This document shows positions 9,210 to 19,378 of a DNA stretch of 64,000 bases, piece by piece (position 1 is the first letter of the stretch; every line of letters begins with the position of its first letter). The notes beneath the pieces were generated by a model, which was not told where the DNA came from, did no database searches, and worked only from the letters and a program-made list of their open reading frames with translations. The DNA is from DATAXV01 sp036272915 (GTDB taxonomy: Bacteria > Chloroflexota > Dormibacteria > Dormibacterales > Dormibacteraceae): NCBI GenBank assembly GCA_036272915.1, contig DATAXV010000197.1, positions 1 through 64,000 of the forward strand, read 5' to 3'. Made by a program: the position numbers and the translations under genes.

Positions 9210-10090
9210 GCGGGCGCCTGACGGCGGTAGGGCGCGGCCGCCGCCCGTGCCTCGTGGTAGCTCTCCGCAGAGGGCTGCCGCCGGCCGTAGAAGCAGACCT
9301 CGAAGGCCCAGAGCAGCGGGCGCAGCCGGCTCGGTTCGCTCGCCCGCGCGAAGAGTTCGCGCACCGTCAGCGGGCTCAGATCCCAGTCGCTCTCGTCCCC
9401 GAGCTGGACGGCGACGGCGCCGGCCAGGGCGCGGACCGCCCCCGCCCAGTCGCCCGCCTGCTCCAGCCGGTCGGCCTCGGCGAAGCGATCGGCGCTGCGC
9501 CGCGCCGCCGCCGCCTGGCGCGCCGCCGCCCGCCGGCGGGGCCGGCGCCAGAGGGATACCGAGAGCCAGAGCGCGGCCAGCACCACGAGCAGGGCGGCGG
9601 CGGCGACGATCGCCCAGCGGACCCAGGTCGAGCTCCCCGAGACGGCGGGGCCGATGCGGCTGAGCAGCCGGTTCAGGAGGTTGCCCACGTAGTCGCGGAG
9701 CCGGTCCCACGGCGAGGGCCGAAGACCGGCGTAGCGGGATTGCGCCAGGATCGCGGTGAGCGAGCGGTGCGCCCGGGCCGGGTGCTCGACCCGGGGCGGC
9801 GAGCTCAGGGCCTCGTCCAGCGCCTCCAGCCGCACCCGGGCGTCGGCCAGTCTCGGCGGCGTCGAGATGAGGTCCTCCTCGATCTCGGGCTGCGTGTCGC
9901 CGACCCCGGATCGGAGGGCCTCGAGGGCGTGCTGCGCGGTGACGGCGGGGTCGCCGCCGGCCTGGAGGATGTGGAGCGCCTCCTCGACCGTGGTCCGGTA
10001 GTAGGAGCCGGGGGCGGCAGACGCGCTCACCGGCGTGGCCAGCAGGCTGAGGCAGACGACGGCCAGGGCGGCCACGAGGAGCCTCCTCAC
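9206..10090 (-). CDS. DUF4129 domain membrane protein
   Basis: The 294-residue protein starts with a signal peptide-like segment (RRLLVAALAVVCLSLLATPVSASA). A helical extracytoplasmic region follows, then a central membrane helix near 140-160 (WAIVAAAALLVVLAALWLSV), then the cytoplasmic DUF4129 domain ending DLSPLTVRELFARA and AFEVCFYGRRQPSAESYHE. DUF4129 is found next to MoxR/DUF58 genes and sometimes fused to transglutaminase domains; its function is unknown. GTG 10090 overlaps the upstream stop by 4 nt. Confidence 0.82.
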   Translation of the reverse strand: MRRLLVAALAVVCLSLLATPVSASAAPGSYYRTTVEEALHILQAGGDPAVTAQHALEALRSGVGDTQPEIEEDLISTPPRLADARVRLEALDEALSSPPRVEHPARAHRSLTAILAQSRYAGLRPSPWDRLRDYVGNLLNRLLSRIGPAVSGSSTWVRWAIVAAAALLVVLAALWLSVSLWRRPRRRAAARQAAAARRSADRFAEADRLEQAGDWAGAVRALAGAVAVQLGDESDWDLSPLTVRELFARASEPSRLRPLLWAFEVCFYGRRQPSAESYHEARAAAAPYRRQAPA

Positions 10091-10929
10091 GCCGCCCCCT
10101 CCGAGCTCGGGGCCAGCGCCGCCGCGGCGAGCAGGTCCATGTCCAGGCTGTCCTTGCGCACCCGGGCGTCGACGTAGAGCACGACCAGGCCGACCCAGAG
10201 CAGGGGGACGGTGACGACGCTGATCAGCGTCACCGTCAGCACCAGGATCAGCCCGGTCAGGGCGCTGGGCAGCAGCGGCAGGAACTGGACCGATATGCCG
10301 GCGGCGAAGCCGAGGACGCCGGCCAGCACGTCGGCGACGATCGCGACCACGACGATCACGCCGAAGCAGCGCCACCAGGCGACGTGGGTCAGCTGCCAGC
10401 TCCGCCGGATCGCCCGGATCGGGCCGACCCGCTCCGCCAGCAGAGCGGGTACGGCCAGGGAGATCCGGACCAGGAGCCATATCCCCAGCGGCATGCAGAC
10501 CAGCGAGAGCGCGATCAGGACGGTCAGACCGACCAGCCCGAGCAGGGCCAGGTAGCGCCGGAGGATGGTGCCGACGATGCTCACCAGCGGCGGCGCCTCG
10601 GCCTCCCCCATCGCCGACGGCAGCGACGCCGCCGCGATCACACCGACGGAGAAGGGCACCATCACGACCAGCAGCACGATCCGGGCCAGGGTCGGCCAGA
10701 ACGGCGTGTGAAGGTCGGTGGGAGGTGTCGTTGGGGAGGCCAGGATCGCCCCCACCTGGGTGAAGGATCCGCCCAGCAGCTCGGGGACCAGGGCCGGGAT
10801 GCTGACCAGGAGCGCCAGCCCGAAGAGGAGCAGGAAGTGGCGCCGGTAGATCCGGAAGCTGCGGTCGAGCAGATCCGCGAAACCGAGCGGCCGCAGGCGC
10901 GACGGCGGCGGGGGATCGCCCGGGGTCAA
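10087..10929 (-). CDS. Polytopic membrane protein of the MoxR cluster (glycerophosphoryl diester phosphodiesterase membrane-domain-like)
   Basis: About 280 residues with roughly six hydrophobic helices. The opening RPLGFADLLDRSFRIYRRHFLLLFGLALLVS and the later IRAIRRSWQLTHVAWWRCFGVIV are characteristic of the YciC-like/GdpP-membrane-domain group that often heads MoxR-DUF4129 clusters. No catalytic motif is visible. I prefer TTG 10929: GGAG lies 6 nt upstream and it gives the same 4-nt stop-start overlap seen at every other junction of this operon. GTG 10935 is the alternative but has the GGAG fused to its start codon. Confidence 0.7.
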   Translation of the reverse strand: MTPGDPPPPSRLRPLGFADLLDRSFRIYRRHFLLLFGLALLVSIPALVPELLGGSFTQVGAILASPTTPPTDLHTPFWPTLARIVLLVVMVPFSVGVIAAASLPSAMGEAEAPPLVSIVGTILRRYLALLGLVGLTVLIALSLVCMPLGIWLLVRISLAVPALLAERVGPIRAIRRSWQLTHVAWWRCFGVIVVVAIVADVLAGVLGFAAGISVQFLPLLPSALTGLILVLTVTLISVVTVPLLWVGLVVLYVDARVRKDSLDMDLLAAAALAPSSEGAA

Positions 10930-11498
10930 GCCCACTCCGGATTGACCAGTCCGGTCATGACGTGGTCCTCCCAGCGCCCGTCGATGCAGAGGTAGTCCCG
11001 GGCGTACCCCTCGACGGCGAAGCCTGCGCTCCGGAGCACGTTGCCGCTGCGCCGGTTGTGGGGGATGTAGCAGGCGGTGATGCGATGCAGGTGCAGGTCC
11101 CGGAAGGCGAAGTCGACCGCGGCGCGCACCGCCTCGACCATGTAGCCGTGGCCCTGGGCGCTCTCGGCCAGGCCGTAGCCGATCGAGCAGGTGTGCGAGG
11201 CACCGCGCACGATCTGGTTCAGGGAGAGGCTGCCGACCAGCGCTCCCCCCTGCCTCTCGAAGACGAACATGGCGCAGGCGCGCCCGTTGACGAACTCGGT
11301 CCGGCGCTGCCGCACCTGGGCCTGCCAGAAGCCCGCCTCGAAGATGTCCGGCGGCCAGGTCGGCCACCAGGGCTGGAGATGCTCGCGGTTGGCGCTGTGA
11401 TATTCGACCAGAGCAGGCACGTCGCCGAGTTCGGGAAGACGCAGGACCAGCCGCCTGGTCTCGATCGGAGGACGCTGGCCCGGAGCGCGCGCGAACAC
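10926..11498 (-). CDS. RimJ/RimL-type GNAT N-acetyltransferase
   Basis: The 190-residue protein matches ribosomal-protein-alanine N-acetyltransferase-like enzymes: IETRRLVLRLPELGDVPALVE at the N-terminus, the acetyl-CoA-binding region SIGYGLAESAQGHGYMVEAV near 110, and the RimJ-like ending ITACYIPHNRRSGNVLRSAGF. It would acetylate a protein N-terminus or a small amine with acetyl-CoA. GTG 11498 is the first start in the conserved part. It is the first gene of the six-gene MoxR operon, its stop overlapping the next start; whether its function relates to the MoxR system is unknown. Confidence 0.85.
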   Translation of the reverse strand: MFARAPGQRPPIETRRLVLRLPELGDVPALVEYHSANREHLQPWWPTWPPDIFEAGFWQAQVRQRRTEFVNGRACAMFVFERQGGALVGSLSLNQIVRGASHTCSIGYGLAESAQGHGYMVEAVRAAVDFAFRDLHLHRITACYIPHNRRSGNVLRSAGFAVEGYARDYLCIDGRWEDHVMTGLVNPEWA

Positions 11499-11570
11499 TG
11501 TGCAGAAGCTTAGTGCCCGGGCAGGAGCGGGAGCCCGGCCGCTGCCGGGAGTCGGGCATGATCCGATCTC

Positions 11571-12359
11571 ATGGGCGAACCAAAGATGACGGACCGGGTG
11601 GCGTTGGTGACGGGGGCGGGATCGGGCATTGGGAAGGCCATAGCGCTGGCGCTGGCGCGAGAGGGTGCGGCGGTCGGCGCCCTCGACGTCTCCCGCCAAC
11701 GCGCCGAGGCGACCGCCGCCGAGGGCGGCGACGCGGTGCTGCCGCTGGAGGCGGACCTCACCCGGCCGGATCAGGTCGAGGCGGCGGTGGCCAGGCTCGG
11801 AGAGCGCTTCTCCCGCATCGACGCCGTCGTCGCCAACGCCGGCATCAACGGCGTCTGGGCGCCGATCGAGGAGATGGAGCCGGAGGAGTGGGACCAGGTC
11901 ATGGCCGTCAACCTCCGCGGCACATTCCTGACCTTCAAGTACACCGTGCCCTGGCTCCGGCGCCAGGGCGGCTCCGCGGTGATCATCTCGTCGGTGCAGG
12001 GGACGCGGCTGTACTCGATCCCGGGCAGCACTGCCTACGCGTGCACCAAGGCCGCGCAGCTCGCCTTCACCCGCAAGGCGGCGCTCGAGCTCGCCCCCGC
12101 GCGCATCCGTGTCAACGCCATCTGCCCGGGCCAGATCGAGACCGACATCGAGAGCTCGACCTTCCGGCGAGACCTGGAGCGGATCACCTACCGGGTGACG
12201 GTCAGCGGCCTGGACCGGCCCATCCCGTTGACCGCCGGCCAACCCCACCGGCCCGAGGACATCGCCCGCCTGGCGGTGTTCCTGCTCTCCGACGACGCCT
12301 TCCCCGTCACCGGGAGCGAGGTCTACGCCGACGGGGCCAGCTCGCTGCTCGTGGGATGA
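11571..12359 (+). CDS. SDR-family oxidoreductase, copy 1 of a tandem pair
   Basis: The 262-residue classical short-chain dehydrogenase/reductase has the NAD(P)-binding motif VTGAGSGIGKA (residues 14-24), the NAG motif VVANAGINGVW near 85, the catalytic Ser in VIISSVQG, and the catalytic Tyr/Lys in YACTK. The C-terminal end has the usual FPVTGSEVYADGA cofactor/substrate loop. The Asp in ALDVSR after the second strand suggests NAD(H) preference. It is nearly the same as the next gene 918 bp downstream, including the 13 bases before the start region. The substrate is unknown. The GNAT gene of the MoxR operon diverges from it. Confidence 0.88.
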   Translation: MGEPKMTDRVALVTGAGSGIGKAIALALAREGAAVGALDVSRQRAEATAAEGGDAVLPLEADLTRPDQVEAAVARLGERFSRIDAVVANAGINGVWAPIEEMEPEEWDQVMAVNLRGTFLTFKYTVPWLRRQGGSAVIISSVQGTRLYSIPGSTAYACTKAAQLAFTRKAALELAPARIRVNAICPGQIETDIESSTFRRDLERITYRVTVSGLDRPIPLTAGQPHRPEDIARLAVFLLSDDAFPVTGSEVYADGASSLLVG

Positions 12360-12385
12360 ACGCGATGCGGGGGCGGGGCCCTCCC

Positions 12386-12408
12386 CCGGCCCGGGCCGCC
12401 CGGGCCGG
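12386..12408 (+). terminator. Strong hairpin after the first SDR gene
   Basis: CCGGCCCGGG (12386-12395) and CCCGGGCCGG (12399-12408) are perfect complements with a 3-nt loop. It lies 27 nt past the first SDR stop and before the second copy, so the two copies may be separate transcripts. No U-run follows. Confidence 0.5.
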
Positions 12409-12488
12409 GAGAGCCGCCCGGGTCACGACCTCGAAGGCAGGTCCCGCGCGCCCCGGGCCGCCGTTGCGATCGGGCATGATCCAACGCC

Positions 12489-13277
12489 ATGAGCGAAGCA
12501 AAGATGAAGGACCGGGTGGCGCTGGTCACGGGGGCGGGATCGGGCATCGGCAGGGCCATCGCCCTGGCCCTGGCGCGGGAGGGGGCGGCGGTGGGCGCGC
12601 TCGACGTGTCCCGCGCCCGGGCCGAGGCGACCGCCGCCGACGGCGGCGACCAGGCGGTGCCGCTGGAGGCCGACGTCACCCGACCGGAACAGGTCCAGGC
12701 GGCGGTGGCCACGCTCGGTGAGCGCTTCTCCCGGATCGACGCCGTCGTCGCCAACGCCGGCATCAACGGTGTCTGGGCACCGATCGAGGAGCTGGAGCCG
12801 GAGGAGTGGGACCGGACCATCGCCGTCAACCTCCGCGGCACCTTCCTGACCTTCAAGTACACCGTGCCCTGGCTCCGGCGGCAGGGCGGTTCGGCCGTCA
12901 TCACCTCCTCCGTGCTCGGCACGCGGATGTTCTCCCACGCCGGCACCACCGCCTATGCCTGCACCAAGGCCGCGCAGCTCGCCTTCACCCGCAAGATGGC
13001 GATCGAGCTCGCGCCCGCCCGCATCCGCGTCAACGCCATCTGCCCGGGCTACATCGACACCGACATCGAAAGCTCGACCATCCGCCGCGACCTGGACCGG
13101 ATCACGACCAAGGTCACCTTCGGCGGCCTCGAGCAGCCCATCCCCCTCACCGGGGGCAAGTCGCACCGCCCCGAGGAGATCGCCAGGCTGGCGCTCTTCC
13201 TCCTCTCCGACGACGCCTTCCCGGTCACCGGGAGCGAGGTCTACGGGGACGGGGCCACCTCACTGCTGGTGGGATGA
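12489..13277 (+). CDS. SDR-family oxidoreductase, copy 2 of a tandem pair
   Basis: The same length (262 residues) and the same motifs as copy 1: VTGAGSGIGRA, VVANAGINGVW, catalytic Ser in VITSSVLG and YACTK. Differences cluster around the substrate-binding region: MFSHAGTT against LYSIPGST, ITTKVTFGGLEQ against ITYRVTVSGLDR, and TGGKSH against TAGQPH. That points to divergence of substrate range rather than of cofactor binding. The flanking bases are also duplicated (the CGGGCATGATCC motif before the start and a GGGGGCGGGG tract after the stop), so the whole unit was copied in tandem. Confidence 0.88.
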   Translation: MSEAKMKDRVALVTGAGSGIGRAIALALAREGAAVGALDVSRARAEATAADGGDQAVPLEADVTRPEQVQAAVATLGERFSRIDAVVANAGINGVWAPIEELEPEEWDRTIAVNLRGTFLTFKYTVPWLRRQGGSAVITSSVLGTRMFSHAGTTAYACTKAAQLAFTRKMAIELAPARIRVNAICPGYIDTDIESSTIRRDLDRITTKVTFGGLEQPIPLTGGKSHRPEEIARLALFLLSDDAFPVTGSEVYGDGATSLLVG

Positions 13278-13282
13278 GGACG

Positions 13283-13316
13283 GCGCGGGGGCGGGGCCGG
13301 GCCTCGTCCCCCGCGC
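13283..13316 (+). terminator. Hairpin after the second SDR gene
   Basis: GCGCGGGGG (13283-13291) pairs perfectly with CCCCCGCGC (13308-13316) across a 16-nt loop. It follows the stop of the second SDR gene and precedes the LLM oxidoreductase. Confidence 0.5.
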
Positions 13317-13374
13317 GATGCCGTCGCGGAATGAATCCGATCAAGATAATCCCGTTCGGTACGTTCTTGGTACC

Positions 13375-14229
13375 ATGCGCAGCGTGACATCGAACGCAGG
13401 CCGCGCCGCCATCGGCGCCTTCGCAGTGCTCACCGACCAGGACATCGCCCCGCAGGAGCTGGCGGCGGCGCTGGAGGAGCGCGGATTCGAATCCTGCTTC
13501 CTCGGCGAGCACAGTCACGTCCCGGTTCGACGCGAGGCCGAGGACCCGCAGCTGGTCATGCGCTCGCTCGATCCCTTCATCGCGCTGACCGCGATGGCGA
13601 TGGCGACCGACCGGCTGCGGGTGGGCACCGGGGTCGCTCTGATCCCCCAGCGCGACCCGATCCACACCGCCAAGGAGGTGGCGACCCTCGACCTCCTCTC
13701 CGGTGGCCGGGTCCTGCTCGGGGTCGGCGCCGGGTGGCAGAGGGAGGAGATGCGCAACCACGGCACCGACCCGGAGACCCGGTACACGCTGCTGAGGGAG
13801 CGCGTCCTGGCGATGAAGGTGATCTGGACCTCGGAGCAGGCCGAGTTCCATGGCAGGCTGGTCGACTTCGATCCGATCATGCAGTGGCCGAAGCCGGTCC
13901 AGCGGCCCCACCCCCCGGTGCTGATCGGCGGCCGTGGCCGGATCGCCCGCCGGCACCTGCTGGAGTTCGGCGACGGATGGATGCCGACGCCGGGACCGAT
14001 GGACGAGCTGGAGGCCGATGTCCAGCAGGTGCGCGAGGAGGCTGGGGCGAGGGGGCGGGGCAGGATCCCGGTGACGATGATGCTCCCCGAGCCGGGAGCC
14101 GACCAGGTGGCGCGCGCGGTCGAGGCGGGCGCCGACCGGGTGCTGCTCATGCTCCCCTCGGCCGGCCGGGACGAGGTGCTGCGGTTCCTCGACGCCCACG
14201 CCCCGCTGACCGGCGGGGCTCCCTCCTGA
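13375..14229 (+). CDS. LLM-class (luciferase-like, F420-type) oxidoreductase
   Basis: The 284-residue protein shows the luciferase-like monooxygenase pattern of the F420-dependent actinobacterial branch: GFESCFLGEHSHVPV near 35, RLRVGTGVALIPQRDPIHTAKEVATLD near 75, GRVLLGVGAGWQREEMRNHG near 105, and PHPPVLIGGRGRIARRHLLEF near 175. Such enzymes use reduced F420 or FMN for hydride transfer; the substrate is not predictable. ATG 13375 directly follows an inverted repeat GGTAC-N7-GTACC (13358-13374), which could be an operator or a chance match. Its stop is one base from that of convergent mnmA. Confidence 0.82.
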   Translation: MRSVTSNAGRAAIGAFAVLTDQDIAPQELAAALEERGFESCFLGEHSHVPVRREAEDPQLVMRSLDPFIALTAMAMATDRLRVGTGVALIPQRDPIHTAKEVATLDLLSGGRVLLGVGAGWQREEMRNHGTDPETRYTLLRERVLAMKVIWTSEQAEFHGRLVDFDPIMQWPKPVQRPHPPVLIGGRGRIARRHLLEFGDGWMPTPGPMDELEADVQQVREEAGARGRGRIPVTMMLPEPGADQVARAVEAGADRVLLMLPSAGRDEVLRFLDAHAPLTGGAPS

Positions 14230-14230
14230 G

Positions 14231-15286
14231 CTATTCGGAGGCGGTGATGGTGCCGCCGCCGAGCACGCGGCTGCCGTCGTAGAGCACCGACGCCTGCCCC
14301 GGAGCGCAGCCGTAGAACGGCTCCTCGAGCTCGAGGCGGCCGGACTCGTAGACGGCGGCGATGGGCCGGGCGTGATAGCGCAGCCGCGCCTGGCACCCGA
14401 CCCGTCCGCTCGGCTCCTCGCCGATGAAGGTCATGTCCTCCAGCCAGACGCGCCGCCGGCCGAGCTCCTCCCGCCGGCCGACGACGACCCGGTTCTCGGC
14501 GGCCTCGATGGCGGCCACGTACCAGGGACCGGGCTCGGCCAGCGACCCCAGGCCCTCACGCTGCCCGACCGTGTAGAGCGGCGTGCCGGCATGCTTCCCC
14601 AGACTGCGGCCGGCGGTGTCGACGACCTCTCCGGTGAGCACCGGCAGGCGCCTGGCCAGGTATCGGGTCGTCTCCCCCCTGGGGATGAAGCAGAGCTCCA
14701 TGCTCTCCTTCTTGGCCGCGACCGGCAGCCCCGCGTCGGCGGCGACGGCGCGGACCTCGGGCTTGGTCATCTCGCCGAGCGGGAAGGTGAGGCGCTCCAG
14801 CCGCTCGGCGTCGAGGTGGTAGAGGACGTAGGACTGGTCCTTGGCCGGATCGACGCCGCAGTGCAGCTGGGCGCGGCCGTCCTCGCCGCGCAGCACCCGC
14901 GCGTAGTGACCGGTGGCGAGCGCGTCGAAGCCGAGGTCGAGCACCCGCCGCAGCATCAGGTCGAAGCGCACGAAGGCGTTGCAGCGGAGGCAGGGGTTCG
15001 GCGTCCGGCCCTCCAGGTAGGCCTGGTGGAAGGGCTGGATCACGCGCTCCGAGAACTCTCGCTCCAGGTTCCAGACGTAGTAGGGGATGCCGAGCAGGTT
15101 GGCGACGCGGCGGGCGTCCTCGACCGCGCTCAGCGAGCAGCAGCCACCATGGCGTGCCATCTCCTCCTCGTCGTCGGTCGGCCACTGCTGCAGGGTGACG
15201 CCGACGACGTCATGGCCCTGCCGCTTGAGCAGCAGCGCGGCGACGCTGGAATCGACTCCGCCGGAGAGGGCGACCGCGACCTTCAC
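14231..15286 (-). CDS. mnmA: tRNA-specific 2-thiouridylase
   Basis: The 351-residue enzyme thiolates U34 of Lys/Glu/Gln tRNAs in an ATP-dependent reaction. The PP-loop ALSGGVDSSVAALLL is at residues 5-19, the catalytic Cys is in NPCLRCNAFV near 100, the second active-site Cys in MELCFIPRG near 195, and the tRNA-binding YTVGQREGLG near 240. The C-terminal beta-barrel domain has ARLRYHARPIAAVY. GTG 15286 gives VKVAVALSGG, the normal N-terminus. The sulfur relay partner is not nearby. Confidence 0.93.
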   Translation of the reverse strand: MKVAVALSGGVDSSVAALLLKRQGHDVVGVTLQQWPTDDEEEMARHGGCCSLSAVEDARRVANLLGIPYYVWNLEREFSERVIQPFHQAYLEGRTPNPCLRCNAFVRFDLMLRRVLDLGFDALATGHYARVLRGEDGRAQLHCGVDPAKDQSYVLYHLDAERLERLTFPLGEMTKPEVRAVAADAGLPVAAKKESMELCFIPRGETTRYLARRLPVLTGEVVDTAGRSLGKHAGTPLYTVGQREGLGSLAEPGPWYVAAIEAAENRVVVGRREELGRRRVWLEDMTFIGEEPSGRVGCQARLRYHARPIAAVYESGRLELEEPFYGCAPGQASVLYDGSRVLGGGTITASE

Positions 15287-15505
15287 GGCGGCCAGTCTAC
15301 CGGGGCCCGGCCGGCCGGCCGAGCCGGAGGTGGACACCACGGGCCGCCTGACCGTCCCCACCGGCCCTGGGGGCCCGGCAGCCTCCCACCTGCTTACATG
15401 GATGGGAGAGCTGGCCGGCGCCCGCCCGGCCGATCCACCCAGGAGGCGATGCCCGATGCAGCGATCCGCCCTGCCCGCCCCGTCCGACCCGTGCCGGAGA
15501 AGCAG

Positions 15506-16801
<1,296 letters not shown>

Positions 16802-16814
16802 CGGGATAGGCCCG

Positions 16815-16844
16815 GGGCGGCCGGCGCGGGTGCGCCGGCCGCCC
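16815..16844. terminator. Bidirectional terminator hairpin between convergent genes
   Basis: A perfect 13-bp stem (16815-16827 with 16832-16844) closes a GGGT tetraloop. It lies between the stop of the GH4 gene (16801) and the stop of the opposing phosphoesterase gene (16857). Confidence 0.65.
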
Positions 16845-16856
16845 GCCCCCGCCCGG

Positions 16857-18416
16857 CTAGCCGCCGGAGGAGGGTTTCGAAGGCGCGGTCGGGCTCGGGC
16901 TCGGCGTCGGCTCCGGGCTCGGCGTGACCGCCGGGGTCGTCTTCGGCGTGGGCGTCGAGGAGGCGGCGGGCGCCGAGCCCTGGCCCTGCGACGGCGGCAC
17001 CGTCCTGGCCTTGCCCGGCTCCTGGGTCGGCGGTGTCTGCTCGGCACCGGGGAAGGTCGGGCTGGGGAGGGTGGTCGCCTCCCACTGCGCCTGCTGCAGC
17101 TGCTCGTAGGTCGAGGGGAGCGGCGGCGCGCTCCGCGATTCCCTGAACTGGAAGGCGGAGACCATGTCGCCGAAGGTGTCCCGGCGCCACTGGCTGATGT
17201 TGGTCTCCTCGACCCCCGTCACCTGCTCCATGAATTGGAGGACGGAGGTGTGGTCGAAGGCCTCGGTGGCGACCCACCCGCCGACCGTCCAGGGCGAGAC
17301 GATGAAGCAGGGGACCCGGAAGCCGGCGCCCACCGGGAGGCCCTGCACGTATTCGTCGGCGGTGCCAGCGGGCGCGGTCGGCGGCACCACGTGGTCGAAG
17401 AGCCCGTCGTTCTCGTCGAAGTTGATGATGAACGCGGTCTTGGCCCAGACCTTGGCGTTCGCCGCCACCGCCTCGAGCTTGCTGGCCAGGAAGTCGGCGC
17501 CCGCGGCGGGCATGTAGTCGGGGTGCTCCGACTGGTAGCTGGTGGGGATGATCCAGGAGACGGTGGGCAGGCGGTCGGCGGCGCAGTCGTCCTCGAAGTC
17601 AAAGGCCCGGCCGCGGGCCATGCCGCGGTCGTAGAGCGGGTCGCCCGGCCTGGCGTCGAGGAAGTTCTGGAAGTTGTCCAGCATGTTGCAGCCGTAGTTG
17701 TCGATCTGCTGGTAGACCTTCCAGCTCACGCCCTTGGCCTGGAGCCGCTCGGCGTGGGTGGTCCAGGTGTAGGGCTTGGGGACGACGTTGGCGATGATCG
17801 GACCACCGTTCTTTCCGTCGGGGTCGATGGTGCCGGTCATCCACACCATCCGGTTCGGCCAGGTCGGGCCGAGGACCGAGCAGAAGTAGTTGTCGCAGAC
17901 GGTGAAGGCCTCGGCCAGGGCGAACTGGAAGGGGATGTCGTTGGGCGTGTAGTAGCCCATCACGTAGGGCGCGTTGGCTCCGTCCGCCGCGTAGTGCGCG
18001 GGCAGCCAGCTGTCCATCTTCCCGCCGTTCCAGGCATCGTGCTCGACGCTCCAGGCGTGGCTGGTCGAGGGGATCGCCTGGGCGTTGGTCGACTTGGTGT
18101 CGAGGTGGAAGGGCAGCAGATACCCGTCGGGGTTCTTGGTGTCCGGCTGGTAGAAGACGGAGCGGCCGGTGGACAGCGTGATCGCGGTCGGGTCGCTGAA
18201 GCCCCGCACCCCGGCCATGGTCCCGAAGTAGTGGTCGAACGACCGGTTCTCCTGCATCAGGACGACGATGTGCTCGATGTTCTTGAGCGAGCTCGAGGCG
18301 GGCGGCTCGGCGGCGAGCACCCTGCGGATGTTGGGCGGTAGGAGCGACGCCCCGACGGTGGCGCCGGCGACGGCGGCCGCGCTCCCCAGCAGGCGACGAC
18401 GGGTCAACGCTGGCAT
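16857..18416 (-). CDS. Tat-exported phosphoesterase (phospholipase C / acid phosphatase family)
   Basis: The 519-residue protein carries a twin-arginine leader TRRRLLGSAAAVAGATVGASL. The phosphoesterase family signature IVVLMQENRSFDHYFG is near residue 50, with GPTWPNRMVWMTGT, the metal-site segment FIINFDENDGLFDHVVPP, and GFRVPCFIVSPWTVGG further on. The family includes non-haemolytic phospholipases C and AcpA-like phosphatases, alkaline-phosphatase-fold enzymes with a covalent Thr/Ser/Asn-type site. After residue about 445 it ends in a Pro/Ser/Thr-rich low-complexity tail (about 75 residues), perhaps a cell-wall spacer. It is likely a secreted phosphate-scavenging enzyme; the exact substrate is unknown. 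Confidence 0.88.
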   Translation of the reverse strand: MPALTRRRLLGSAAAVAGATVGASLLPPNIRRVLAAEPPASSSLKNIEHIVVLMQENRSFDHYFGTMAGVRGFSDPTAITLSTGRSVFYQPDTKNPDGYLLPFHLDTKSTNAQAIPSTSHAWSVEHDAWNGGKMDSWLPAHYAADGANAPYVMGYYTPNDIPFQFALAEAFTVCDNYFCSVLGPTWPNRMVWMTGTIDPDGKNGGPIIANVVPKPYTWTTHAERLQAKGVSWKVYQQIDNYGCNMLDNFQNFLDARPGDPLYDRGMARGRAFDFEDDCAADRLPTVSWIIPTSYQSEHPDYMPAAGADFLASKLEAVAANAKVWAKTAFIINFDENDGLFDHVVPPTAPAGTADEYVQGLPVGAGFRVPCFIVSPWTVGGWVATEAFDHTSVLQFMEQVTGVEETNISQWRRDTFGDMVSAFQFRESRSAPPLPSTYEQLQQAQWEATTLPSPTFPGAEQTPPTQEPGKARTVPPSQGQGSAPAASSTPTPKTTPAVTPSPEPTPSPSPTAPSKPSSGG

Positions 18417-18551
18417 GAAACTTCCCTCCCTGATCGGTCTTTCCCCCGGATGCCTACGTTCTAAGGGCGAGGGTATGGACGCTCTCCGGATGCCCGGACA
18501 AGGCCATGGAGAGGGATCGGGGAAGGTTCGGTTAATCCATTCGGCGGCCGG

Positions 18552-19304
18552 TCAGCGCCAGATCGTGCGCAGGTGGGCCGCGGCGAATCCCTCCCTCACC
18601 AGGTTGCGGTGGCTGGCCGAGTCGACCGCCGCGGTCACGCCGAGCACCTCGCAGCGGCCGGCGGCGTCGGCGATGCGCCGGCGCAGCAGCGCCGTCTGGC
18701 CGCCACGCCCGCGGAACCGCGGCACGGTCGCCGCGCCGGCGAGGAGGCCGGTCCCTCCGATCAGGAGGAGCCCGCCCGCCGCCGCCGGCTCGCCATCGAT
18801 GAGGGCCAGGTAGCGCCGCAGCCCGGGCGTGGCGTGCTCGAGGGCGAAGGTGCGGCGAAGAGCCTCCTGCTTGGGGGCGACCCCGTAGCCCTGGAGGAGC
18901 ACGCCGAGGTAGGCGCCATCCTCGCCCTCACCGACCTCGACCACGTCGACGCCGGGGACGCCCGCCGCCCCCGCCGGCCGCGGGCTCACATGGAGGGCCA
19001 GGCTCCTCGCCCCTGGAGCCAGCCCGGCGCCGGCGAGCAGCCGCCGCAGCTCGTCGCCCTCGTCTGCCTCCCAGATCTCCAGGGCGGCGGACACGCCGGC
19101 CTCGGCGTAGAAGGCGCGGATCTCGTCCAGGCGCCCCCGGTCGTGGAGGGAGAAGCCCCTGGCCCGGTTGAAGGAGGCCAGATCGGGCAGCGCCGGGTGG
19201 CGGGTGGCCACGGTCCCGCCGAAGCGCCGGAGGGCGGCGCCGGGGAAGGTGGCGGACAGGAGGGCCGCGTCCCGCTCCGCCTTGGCCGTGAGCGCGGCCT
19301 CCAC
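18552..19304 (-). CDS. GNAT-fold acetyltransferase
   Basis: The 250-residue protein has a weakly conserved N-terminal half and a C-terminal GNAT core: GLLAGAATVPRFRGRGGQTALLRRRI contains the acetyl-CoA pyrophosphate loop (R-G-R-G-G-Q), followed by VTAAVDSASHRNLVREGF. The acetyl acceptor is unknown. GTG 19304 is the first start in the frame near the conserved region, without a clear Shine-Dalgarno, so the N-terminus is uncertain. It follows the S53 peptidase gene by 74 nt on the same strand. Confidence 0.72.
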   Translation of the reverse strand: MEAALTAKAERDAALLSATFPGAALRRFGGTVATRHPALPDLASFNRARGFSLHDRGRLDEIRAFYAEAGVSAALEIWEADEGDELRRLLAGAGLAPGARSLALHVSPRPAGAAGVPGVDVVEVGEGEDGAYLGVLLQGYGVAPKQEALRRTFALEHATPGLRRYLALIDGEPAAAGGLLLIGGTGLLAGAATVPRFRGRGGQTALLRRRIADAAGRCEVLGVTAAVDSASHRNLVREGFAAAHLRTIWR

Positions 19305-19378
19305 GCGCAGGGTGGGAGGCGAATGGCGGTCAGGGGGACGGGCGGAGCCGGAGGCCCCGCCCGTCCCGTGCCAGCCGC

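Noticed and set aside
13470..13510. tRNA-like T-arm GGATTCGAATCC near 13483
   Set aside because: It lies inside the conserved coding sequence of the LLM oxidoreductase and has no cloverleaf around it.
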